Part shown: piece by piece, positions 17,691-24,371 of the stretch
How positions within the stretch are numbered: the first letter of the stretch is position 1
Layout of the letters: every line of letters starts with the position of its first letter
From: JAKPUX01 sp964436305
GTDB lineage: Bacteria; Zhuqueibacterota; Zhuqueibacteria; Residuimicrobiales; Residuimicrobiaceae
Direction of reading: 5' to 3'
Assembly (NCBI GenBank): GCA_964436305.1
Contig: CAYTCI010000064.1
Span: forward strand, 1 to 24,371
DNA length: 24,371 bases
The notes under the pieces: model-generated
Seen by the model: only the letters and a program-made list of their open reading frames with translations
What the model was told of the DNA's origin: nothing
Databases searched by the model: none
Made by a program: the position numbers and the translations under genes

Positions 17691-19104
17691 CAGTCTCAGC
17701 CGCAGCAAGGAGCTCTTCGAGCCGCTCATCCCCGGCCGGGTGACCATGTATGTCTGCGGCCCCACGGTCTACGACAACCCCCACATCGGCCACGTCAAGA
17801 GTTACGTCTCGTTCGACGTGGTCGTCCGCTATCTCCGCTTCCTCGGCTACAAGGTGCGCTATGTGCAGAACATCACCGATGTCGGCCACCTGCTCGACAG
17901 CGGCGAGGACCGCATTCTGCGCGGCGCCGAGCGCGAGCAGGTGCAGCCGATGGAGCTGGTCGAGCGCTATACCCGCGCCTATTTTGCCGCCATGGATGCC
18001 CTCAATGTTCTGCGGCCGGACATATCGCCGCGCGCCAGCGGCCATGTGCCCGAACAGATCGAGCTGGTGCAAAAGCTGATCGACAAGGGGATGGCCTACG
18101 CGGTCAACGGTTCGGTCTATTTCGATGTCGGAAAATTTCCGGAATACGGCAAGCTCTCCGGGCGCAAGGTGGAGGAGCAGATGGCGGGGGCACGGCTCGA
18201 AGTGGTCGAGGAGAAGCGTCATCCGGCCGATTTCGCGCTGTGGAAAAAAGCCGAGCCGGAACACATCATGCAGTGGAACTCGCCCTGGGGCCGGGGTTTT
18301 CCCGGCTGGCACATCGAGTGCTCGGCGATGTCGATGAAGTACCTGGGCGAGAGCCTCGACATCCACGGCGGCGGCATGGAGAATCAGTTTCCACACCACG
18401 AGTGCGAGATCGCCCAGAGCGAGGCGGCCACCGGCAAACGCTTTGTCAAGTACTGGCTGCACAACAACATGGTGCTGGTCGACGGCGTCAAGATGTCCAA
18501 GTCCCTCGGCAATTTCACCACAGTCGAAAAAGCGCTCGGCAAGTTCAGCGGCGAGCAGGTGCGCTTTTTCATCCTGCAGAGCCACTACCGCTCTCCGGTC
18601 GATTTCAGCGACGCGGCGATCAGTGCGGCGGCGCAGGGACTGGAGCGGCTGCGGGGGACCCTGGAATCGCTGCGGCGTCTCAGTGGTGGTGCGGCCGCCG
18701 GCGCGACGCCATCGGCCGCGGCGATGGCCCTGAGCGAGACCTATGGCGGCCGTTTCATCGCCGAGATGGACGACGATTTCAATACCCCGGCGGCGATCGG
18801 CCAGCTTTTCGATTTCTGCCGCGAGATCAACAAGCATCTCGATGCCGGCGGCGCGCCGGCCGACGCGCTCCTCTTCGAGAACAAGCTCTCGGCCTTTCTC
18901 GGCGAGGTCCTCGGACTGCGCCTGGAAAGTGGCGGAGGGGCGGTGGCCGCCGAGCCCTTCATCGAGCTGCTGCTCAAGCTGCGCGCGGCGCTGCGCCAGA
19001 AGCGGGAATTTCAGATGGCCGATCAGCTGCGCGATCAGTTACAGGAGTTGGGGGTGGCGATCGAGGATGGCAAGGAGGGAACGCGCTGGAAGGCGATTCG
19101 TTAA
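17671..19104 (+). CDS. cysS: Cysteinyl-tRNA synthetase
   Basis: A 477-residue class Ia synthetase charging tRNA-Cys. It shows the zinc cysteine Cys29 in YVCGPTVYDNPHIGH with the HIGH motif (38-41), the other zinc-site residues in WHIECSAMS and HHECEIAQ, and the KMSKSLGNF loop. The C-terminal helical anticodon-binding region follows after an Ala/Gly-rich linker. AAGGAAG lies just before the ATG. It overlaps ispF by 20 bases; ispD-ispF-cysS is a widespread gene order. It is the last gene of the plus-strand run. Confidence 0.97.
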   Translation: MALTVYNSLSRSKELFEPLIPGRVTMYVCGPTVYDNPHIGHVKSYVSFDVVVRYLRFLGYKVRYVQNITDVGHLLDSGEDRILRGAEREQVQPMELVERYTRAYFAAMDALNVLRPDISPRASGHVPEQIELVQKLIDKGMAYAVNGSVYFDVGKFPEYGKLSGRKVEEQMAGARLEVVEEKRHPADFALWKKAEPEHIMQWNSPWGRGFPGWHIECSAMSMKYLGESLDIHGGGMENQFPHHECEIAQSEAATGKRFVKYWLHNNMVLVDGVKMSKSLGNFTTVEKALGKFSGEQVRFFILQSHYRSPVDFSDAAISAAAQGLERLRGTLESLRRLSGGAAAGATPSAAAMALSETYGGRFIAEMDDDFNTPAAIGQLFDFCREINKHLDAGGAPADALLFENKLSAFLGEVLGLRLESGGGAVAAEPFIELLLKLRAALRQKREFQMADQLRDQLQELGVAIEDGKEGTRWKAIR

Positions 19105-19169
19105 GAACAGCCCTGCATCGCGGATCATTACCTCAACGCGCTTGGCGCTGGACGCTTTGTCCCGCCGCC
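19105..19169. other. Convergent spacer after cysS, no clear terminator
   Basis: The gap between cysS and the oppositely oriented BNR fragment holds no gene. The only structure is CGCCGC at 19163-19168 pairing with GCGGCG at 19180-19185, extending slightly into the fragment, without a T-run on either strand, so intrinsic termination is not evident. Confidence 0.4.
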
Positions 19170-19370
19170 TCAAGCGGTTGCGGCGTAGCGCCTCTGGACA
19201 GTGACGGGGCAATGTTGAGGAAAACGTGCACCAGCGCCGCAATCAGTCGATTTTTGATAATAGATCTGATTGCCGCTCTCGAAGGTCAAATGATAGGAAC
19301 CAGCAGAGTCTCGTACTATCTTGCGGCTGTTGTTAAATGAAGTAGCTTCTGCAGTAGTGCTGTTTAACAA
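19170..19370 (-). pseudogene. Fragment of a sialidase/BNR-like domain
   Basis: A 66-codon open stretch encodes SRKIVRDSAGSYHLTFESG followed by NQIYYQKSTD, which resembles the start of a sialidase-type beta-propeller (RKIVRDSxGxYHLxFESxGxIYY and a sTDGG Asp-box). After STD the similarity ends abruptly: an Asp-box would continue GGxxW, but here CGAGARFPQH follows. It begins six bases beyond the metalloprotease stop and is in another frame, so it may be the broken continuation of that protein or the remnant of a separate gene. No start signal of its own is convincing. Confidence 0.5.
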
Positions 19371-19375
19371 ACATT

Positions 19376-21009
19376 TTACAAGTCAACCGTCATGTTTGCT
19401 CCTGAGGTGGAGATACTGCTAATCGCCAATCCGGTTGGATCTCCATTGTGGTTACTCGTATTGGGCGCCGTTCCCATTGTGATCATTCGATTGTTTGATA
19501 ACCCGGGGAATGGATCACCACCATCGCCATCACACCAATATGGAGCACCAGTGTCATCAAAATCATTGTCGCCAGGTTTTATGGTCCTTCCGCCTTCACC
19601 AGTACTCCACCATTCCCAGATTAGAATGCCTCCAAGCCCTGAGCCTTGCCAATGCTCCGGAAGATAACTGTTAAAGTCAGCATATTGGCGATTCTCGATA
19701 ATGAACATAGCACTACTGCCAGGATCATTGAAACGGTAAAAATCTTTCTGCTGTGTTTTGCTGTTGATATAGCTGACTGTCTCGCCCGGCATATTTGATG
19801 TGATTAATGTTGGTACTGCCCAACCATAAGAAATAATGGCAGGTGGGTCAAAATTTGCAGGACAGTCTCCTTTACGTAGTGGCCCCGTTCGATACCCGAC
19901 CCGCATGGCTGACCAGTCTGAAGCGTCGGCATGCGTATGGTACATTAATCCGCCCAATAATCCGGAACCTATGACGTGTCCCAATTCATGGCACCAGATA
20001 CCGATATGCGTAAAGCTGTTTTCACCACTTGCCCAACCGGAACATCTCTCATGGAAAACCGGAGCACCAAGCCAGTCAGAATAATTAAAACTCGGGCGAA
20101 ATTGCCCCGCTGAGAAATAGCTCTTTGGATACCCAACACCCGTTAAATATAGCGTTTGATTACTACCTGCAATGATGAGCTGAGTGACTTTATAATTTAC
20201 GGCCCAGCCGCTGTCAATGGCAGCATTGATGGCGTCTATGACCAGATTTGTTGGGGCTGCAATACCACCGTATGCTCCCGGATAATTTGAAGTATTGCCT
20301 AGCTTTATCCACCTCAACGAATTATCAACGACAGGATTTATTATTGTTCCAGAAATGGCAAGAGCACCACTGGATTGCACCTGGTAAAATCTCTCATGCT
20401 GCCGTAGACATTTTCGTTATCAGGAGTAGAAGCGGGTGGTGTTGCTGATGAATAATAAGTATCTTCAGAGAAAAGCATATTTTCAAAATGAACTTTTTGA
20501 TATGCCGGTGGTGAATGATGCAACAAATTATTGAACTCTACCAGCAATACGCCAATGTTGAGATTAGTAGTCGTTGTTTTATCTAAACTTCTCGTTCCTG
20601 ATGAAGGAAGATAGTCTGGTCTTCCTTGCCATTTTAGAAAGAGCTGCCGATTTTGTTCGGCCGCGGTGTTGTAGCGCTCCAATTCCGCTTTTATCTTGGC
20701 AGTGACATCAGGATAATTTTCCAAATCTTTGATGACATTACTGGGGACATCGATGCCCACTCTTTTTCCCGAAGCTGCAAAAGCATTTCCCTCAGATGAT
20801 TGTGCATAATGAAAATAGCCGTCGGGACCGCGAACGACTACATAACCATCAGGGGTTTCATACCATTGAATGTAACAGCAGTATCCGGCTTCTCTGGCTT
20901 GAAAGGTTACACCATTCGGCTGTTTCAAGGTGAAGTAATTCTGTTCAGCGGCAAGAAGCTGAACACCTGCAACAACCAGAAGCACTGTGTATAAAACGAT
21001 TTTATTCAT
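19376..21009 (-). pseudogene. Secreted M6-type metalloprotease, split by a one-base frameshift
   Basis: Two adjoining frames give one protein of about 544 residues. The first 208 residues (from ATG 21009, AGGGGAAG upstream) have a signal peptide (MNKIVLYTVLLVVAGVQLLAA) and the M6 N-terminal region, with QWYETPDGYVVVRGPDGYFHYA, and end NVYGSMRDF. The second frame resumes as QVQSSGALAISGTI and carries the zinc site HELGHVIGSG (merged residues 341-350) and DASDWSAM. The codons GAT TTT ACC would read through correctly as GAT TTT TAC with one more T in the run at 20386-20389. The break may be a real mutation, an assembly error, or a -1 slip. No C-terminal sorting domain remains. The gene is 12 bp after the beta-propeller gene and much AT-richer than the housekeeping genes. 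Confidence 0.85.
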
Positions 21010-21021
21010 GATCTTCCCCTT

Positions 21022-22734
21022 TTAACGAATTAAAAGGACTTTCTGAGTTGCTACCGATTCGTCAGACTTTAGACGAATAAAATACAAGCCGCTGGAAATA
21101 TTATCTCCATTCTGATCTCTTCCATTCCATTTAACTTGTTCATCTCCGGCTTTGATTTGCTTATCTAATAGTGTAATGACCTCCTTTCCACTTAGATTAT
21201 ATATTTTCAGCTGAACATGATTGGCCCGTGGCAAGTGGAATTTGATCATGGTTTCTGAATTAAAGGGATTGGGATAGGCATAAAACAACTGGGTTTTCCG
21301 AGGCATTGATGGATCGATCTGCCCTCCGACAGGGGTGGTTATCACTTTTCCCAGTTGGCCCAGATAATTTATTTGTTGAGCATAAACGCCGAACTCCGGC
21401 TGGGTTTCGTACCAGCAACAAATGGCACCACCATGGCCATCGGAAGCTACCTTATAGTTGCTATTTCTCTCTCTGCTTGTTACAACTGCATCTTCAGGCC
21501 ATAAATATTTTCCTTCGGCATCAATCCGTTGCGCATGCAAGGATATGGTATCTCCGTCTTGTGTCCAATTTCTCCAAATAACCATAATGCTATAATCAGG
21601 GGATAGTACAATATCTGTATTATTAATATCTTTCGTTGAATGAAATTGGCTGATCTTTATTCCATCTCTTGACCATTGCGGCTTGCCGTTTGGATTTAGT
21701 CGTTGTGCATATACATCCTGATCTCCACTGCGACGATCTTTCCATACAATATAACTATTCTTTGATTGATCTATAGCCATCGTTGGTGCAAATGTATTAT
21801 AGTCTGCCAACTCGGTTATGGTAACTCCATCTGAATCCCATAAGAGATTGCCATCTTTGCTAATTCGCTGCGCTGCAATAATTCCTTTAACTCCTGATTC
21901 TCTACTATATATCTCATAATAATGCGCTATGATGATTCCGCCTTCACCGTCTTTTTGCATACTGGGCCACCAACCCAAAGGGGATATGCTTTTACCGCCG
22001 CCCCAGAGAAACCGGCCTTGAGCATCCAGTCTTTGTATTTTTGCCCCGGTGCTGTCATAATAAAGAGATATTGAGCCGCCGACCTCATCATCAACGGCTA
22101 AACAGGGAACTGGTGATTCATAAGAGACAAACTGGTTACTGATCTTCACTCCAGAACTGTCCCAGATAGCATTCCCTTGGCTATCTAAATGTTGTGCCAT
22201 TAGATCAATATGCTGACTATCGTGAAATAGACCCCAGAATACATAGCAGCCGTTGCTGCCATCGGGGCAGGCGGCGACCAGATCCAGGTTTCGTGCATTG
22301 TCTTGCGGCGCCACAGTAACTCCATTTGCGCCCCATAACCTTTGCCCGGTACTATCGATCCTCTGGGCGTAAGCACGGTTATAGTATTTGTCTTCTTTGA
22401 TGAAGAAATCATCAAAGGCAACAATCACCCCACCATCCTTGTCATGGACCAGAAAATAGCGCTGTGCTTGATCATGGAGCGAATCAGCGACCATGGCTCC
22501 ATTGCCGGAGAATTTTCGATAACCATACCTGTCCAATCGCTGCACAGCAATATGAATCCCGGCAAGAGACATATCATAATAGGCGATGTATGCGCCGCCA
22601 GAACCATCGCTGATCATCCGTGGCAGCATCCCGAGCGTGGTCACCCGCAGATTGGTCGATGGATCATTGGACCACTGCGAGAGACAGCTCGCGCCAGACA
22701 ATAAGAAGGCCCAAAAACAGATCTTCATTTTCAT
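21022..22734 (-). CDS. Secreted beta-propeller-like protein with C-terminal secretion-sorting domain
   Basis: A 570-residue protein. The signal peptide covers about residues 1-19 (KICFWAFLLSGASCLS). Then come eight repeats about 57 residues apart, each with an AQRID-like strand and LW, at about residues 64, 122, 179, 231, 287, 342, 400 and 451 (for example YAQRIDSTGQRLW and HAQRIDAEGKYLW), suggesting an eight-bladed propeller. Residues 487-570 (YPNPFNSET to QKVLLIR) form a Por/T9SS type A or FlgD-Ig-like sorting domain that would direct export across the outer membrane. Ligand and function are unknown; a surface or secreted role beside a metalloprotease fits. A promoter about 210 bp upstream gives it a long leader. 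The second methionine (residue 3) is an alternative start; no strong ribosome-binding site. Confidence 0.85.
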   Translation of the reverse strand: MKMKICFWAFLLSGASCLSQWSNDPSTNLRVTTLGMLPRMISDGSGGAYIAYYDMSLAGIHIAVQRLDRYGYRKFSGNGAMVADSLHDQAQRYFLVHDKDGGVIVAFDDFFIKEDKYYNRAYAQRIDSTGQRLWGANGVTVAPQDNARNLDLVAACPDGSNGCYVFWGLFHDSQHIDLMAQHLDSQGNAIWDSSGVKISNQFVSYESPVPCLAVDDEVGGSISLYYDSTGAKIQRLDAQGRFLWGGGKSISPLGWWPSMQKDGEGGIIIAHYYEIYSRESGVKGIIAAQRISKDGNLLWDSDGVTITELADYNTFAPTMAIDQSKNSYIVWKDRRSGDQDVYAQRLNPNGKPQWSRDGIKISQFHSTKDINNTDIVLSPDYSIMVIWRNWTQDGDTISLHAQRIDAEGKYLWPEDAVVTSRERNSNYKVASDGHGGAICCWYETQPEFGVYAQQINYLGQLGKVITTPVGGQIDPSMPRKTQLFYAYPNPFNSETMIKFHLPRANHVQLKIYNLSGKEVITLLDKQIKAGDEQVKWNGRDQNGDNISSGLYFIRLKSDESVATQKVLLIR

Positions 22735-22939
22735 GGCATGTTCTCATTAAAAATGGTTAAAGCAGCATATAAGGTTACATAGCTGTCGCATAGCCATAGC
22801 CAAAGCAGGTACTTCCATGATGCTCGGTCCCTTGGCATGGGAGAATATGCTGCGCCCACCCCGTGCAGAAAGACCCCGATAAAAGGATGGCCGTATTAAG
22901 CTGTTTGCTCACGCGGGTCTCCCCTGAGGGGCGCCCTCT
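22735..22939 (-). other. Long structured leader of the beta-propeller gene
   Basis: The predicted transcript has about 205 bases before the start codon. On the minus strand AGACCC and GGGTCT can pair around a ~40-base loop (complements of the stretches near 22914 and 22874), and GAGGG-CGC-CCCTC forms a small hairpin near 22925-22937. I do not recognise any known riboswitch core here. Confidence 0.4.
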
Positions 22940-22945
22940 ACTTGG

Positions 22946-22974
22946 ATAGTAATGAGAACAGTGCAGAAAGTCAA
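22946..22974 (-). promoter_or_regulatory. Sigma70-like promoter upstream of the beta-propeller gene
   Basis: On the minus strand TTGACT (22974-22969) and TACTAT (22951-22946) are separated by 17 bp, in an AT-rich setting. Transcription would start near 22939. Confidence 0.5.
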
Positions 22975-23358
22975 TAATAAAATACGAATCAGCCGAAAAT
23001 GACTGTTTCATCAATATGATGCCATTTCATTGGCAGTGTTTCTGATCAAGCTAAACCTGCGCACGTCCATCAGCAGGCAACTCAATGGGACTGCAATGGT
23101 TCTGGCGGCCAGGCGCGAAGGGCGTGAGTACCACAGATCCTCCGCGCTGCAGGTACGAAGCTGGATGCCCTCCGCGAATGACAATATCGAGGCCCTCGCG
23201 ATCGTCCGCGTTTCGAATTCCAATCCGGAAAAAGTGACATCGATGGCGATGTTGGCGGCTGCCGGTCGTCTGCCCGGTCGATTACGTCAGCCCGGTCGCC
23301 GCCGGCGGTTCCAGTGGGATTTTGCTTGTTTTTATGGAATGGGCTGGCTAATTTTATT

Positions 23359-23377
23359 GACACTGTTCATCAGTGTC
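23359..23377. promoter_or_regulatory. Inverted repeat overlapping a TTGACA hexamer
   Basis: GACACTG at 23359-23365 and CAGTGTC at 23371-23377 are perfect inverted copies around TTCAT. The left half overlaps TTGACA (23357-23362), a consensus -35. No good -10 follows at 16-18 bp, so operator function for the lipocalin gene is only a possibility. Confidence 0.3.
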
Positions 23378-23491
23378 CGGGGATCCGGAGATTCCTGGCG
23401 GGCACAAAACCTGGTTTATCCAGACCCATGCTCCCGGCACCCTGATCGGGCAGCACCCCTCCCCTCAAGATCAAACATTGAAAGGCTCTCA

Positions 23492-24013
23492 ATGAAATTC
23501 GCGATCGTGCTTGCGTTGCTGATCTCGCTGTCAGCGATCTCTTGCGGTTCTTCCATTCCCAAAGGCGCCATAGCCGTCACGCCCTTTGCAAAAGAAAAAT
23601 ACCTGGGCAAATGGTACGAGATCGCCCGGCTGGATTTCAAATACGAACGGAACCTGAGCCATACGACGGCGGAGTACGCCCTGAACAAAAACGGCACCAT
23701 TCGCGTCGACAATCGCGGGGTCGATATCACCACCGGAAAAAAGAAACAGGCGATCGGCAAGGCCAAATTTGTCGGGGCGGAGGATGTGGCGATGCTGAAG
23801 GTCTCCTTCTTCGGGCCGTTTTATGGCGGCTACAATGTCATCGCCCTCGATCCGGAGTATCGCTATTCCCTGGTGGCCGGATCGAGTTTGAAGTACCTGT
23901 GGATCCTGTCGCGGGAAAAGACCATACCTGAAGATATAAAAAACAAGTATCTGGCTATTGCCGATCGGATCGGCTTCAAGACCGCGGAGCTGATCTGGGT
24001 GGAGCAGAAGTAG
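23492..24013 (+). CDS. blc: Blc-type lipocalin, probable lipoprotein
   Basis: A 173-residue bacterial lipocalin. The N-terminus MKFAIVLALLISLSAISCGS is a lipoprotein signal with Cys18, though the residue three before the Cys (Ala) is not the ideal Leu, so lipidation is likely rather than certain. The lipocalin signature GKWYEIAR (39-46) is followed by ERNLSHTTAEYALN, a YGGYNVIALDPEYRYSLVAG strand pair and the C-terminal helix RIGFKTAELIWVEQK. Blc proteins bind lysophospholipids or fatty acids in the outer membrane of Gram-negative bacteria. The start at 23492 has AAAGG seven bases upstream and the signal peptide directly after it; a much longer in-frame reading to 23030 is rejected. Confidence 0.92.
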   Translation: MKFAIVLALLISLSAISCGSSIPKGAIAVTPFAKEKYLGKWYEIARLDFKYERNLSHTTAEYALNKNGTIRVDNRGVDITTGKKKQAIGKAKFVGAEDVAMLKVSFFGPFYGGYNVIALDPEYRYSLVAGSSLKYLWILSREKTIPEDIKNKYLAIADRIGFKTAELIWVEQK

Positions 24014-24020
24014 ACCGCCC

Positions 24021-24192
24021 GGTGCGAGAGGGGGGAGTCGGGCCGGCGCGAGAGGTTTGGCGTGCGGCAGGCCGGGTCGGCGCGAGAGGGTGGGGCGCCG
24101 GCGGCGAGAGCCCGGCGCGAGAGGTTTGGCGTGCGGCAGGCCGGGTCGGCGCGAGAGGGTGGGGCGCCAGCGGCGAGAGCCCGGCGCGAGAG
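24021..24192. repeat. GGCGCGAGAG repeat cluster, locus 2 (69-bp tandem)
   Basis: Two 69-bp units (24042-24110 and 24111-24179) differ at two positions, and a third begins at 24180. The core GGCGCGAGAG occurs at 24045, 24079, 24114, 24148 and 24183, spaced 34-35 bp, with a degenerate copy at 24021. The copies at 24079 and 24148 carry the full GGGTCGGCGCGAGAG of locus 1 followed by TGGGGCGCC as there. It lies between blc and the tRNA gene. Confidence 0.9.
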
Positions 24193-24206
24193 GTTTGCCG
24201 GCGTGG

Positions 24207-24235
24207 CGCGGCCGCCGGTGGGCTGCGGGTTTTTT
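24207..24235 (+). terminator. Intrinsic terminator downstream of blc and the repeats
   Basis: CGCGGCC (24207-24213) pairs with GGCTGCG (24221-24227), with one G-U pair, over a seven-base loop; GG and six T (24230-24235) follow. It would end the blc transcript after it passes through the tandem repeats. Confidence 0.6.
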
Positions 24236-24316
24236 AAAAGAAGACGTATTTTTTTCTTGCATATTTCCAGGAAATTGCTAACTTATAAGGCTAACTTGGT
24301 TATGGTGCGAAACCGC

Positions 24317-24371
24317 GCCACCATAGCTCAGTAGGTAGAGCACCTCACTTGTAATGAGGACGTCGCGGGTT
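24317..24371 (+). tRNA. tRNA-Thr (anticodon TGT), 3' end outside window
   Basis: The acceptor strand GCCACCA, TA, D-arm GCTC/GAGC (24326-24329 with 24338-24341), anticodon stem CCTCA/TGAGG (24343-24347 with 24355-24359), seven-base loop CTTGTAA with anticodon TGT at 24350-24352, a five-base variable loop and GCGGGTT of the T-arm are visible. The T-loop and 3' acceptor lie beyond the window. Confidence 0.95.

Larger units (their letters stand above)
22735..23491. other. Divergent 757-bp intergenic region
   Basis: No convincing gene lies between the beta-propeller gene (minus) and the lipocalin gene (plus). It holds the beta-propeller promoter and leader (22735-22974) and an inverted repeat near 23359. 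The plus-strand frame running into the lipocalin has no family resemblance before the lipoprotein start, and a 79-codon minus frame at 22775-23014 lacks a ribosome-binding site. Confidence 0.6.

Noticed and set aside
22775..23014. 79-codon minus-strand frame ending in a Cys/Gly/Tyr-rich tail, resembling a peptide precursor
   Set aside because: No ribosome-binding site, its start would precede the predicted promoter, the tail derives from a short GGCTAT repeat, and no maturation enzyme is nearby.
23030..23491. Long N-terminal extension of the lipocalin frame
   Set aside because: The lipoprotein signal peptide and AAAGG site place the start at 23492; the extension shows no protein-family character.
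24258..24289. Promoter for the tRNA-Thr gene (TTGCAT and TATAAG)
   Set aside because: The spacing is about 20 bp, too long for a confident sigma70 call.
24022..24334. Open frames across the 69-bp tandem repeat that could encode a Gly/Arg-rich repeat protein
   Set aside because: The repeat is open in several frames at once because it is GC-rich; it has no ribosome-binding site and includes an intrinsic terminator.

Overview
This window looks like a GC-rich bacterial chromosome (the housekeeping genes are strongly G/C at third codon positions), probably from an uncultivated FCB-group lineage such as the KSB1/Calditrichota/Zixibacteria neighbourhood. The reasons are a C-terminal secretion-sorting domain (YPNPFNSET type) on a secreted beta-propeller protein, an M6-type metalloprotease beside it, and a Re-citrate-synthase-like enzyme with aconitase and isocitrate dehydrogenase. 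The lineage is an inference, not a certainty.

Left arm, minus strand, 11549 down to 1: a TPR protein behind a near-consensus sigma70 promoter, a DRE-TIM/HMGL-family condensing enzyme (candidate Re-citrate synthase), a 652-residue fusion of a gamma-glutamylcyclotransferase-like domain to a possible GCS/amidoligase-like domain, isocitrate dehydrogenase, lutA, lutB, lutC, a GxxExxY-family gene and aconitase (3' end outside the window). Read together these form a carbon module: L-lactate to pyruvate (LutABC), then citrate, isocitrate and 2-oxoglutarate. Three spacers in this arm carry repeats: a GGGTCGGCGCGAGAG repeat cluster between icd and lutA, and two octamer-type inverted-repeat modules (one holding the GxxExxY gene, one empty) after lutC and after lutA.

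Centre, plus strand, 11698-19104: a SPOR-domain exported protein, then a compact housekeeping run yebC-ruvC-ruvA-ruvB-queA-ispD-ispF-cysS (translation/transcription factor, Holliday-junction resolution, queuosine, isoprenoid MEP pathway, cysteinyl-tRNA synthetase). A terminator-like hairpin sits directly in front of the yebC ribosome-binding site.

Right arm, 19105-24371: a visibly AT-richer block on the minus strand with a secreted beta-propeller protein (long leader behind a good promoter), an M6 metalloprotease broken by a one-base frameshift, and a fragment of a sialidase/BNR-like domain; then on the plus strand a Blc-type lipocalin lipoprotein, a 69-bp tandem repeat of the same family as that between icd and lutA, an intrinsic terminator, and the 5' part of a tRNA-Thr(TGT). 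No CRISPR array, rRNA or transposase was seen.
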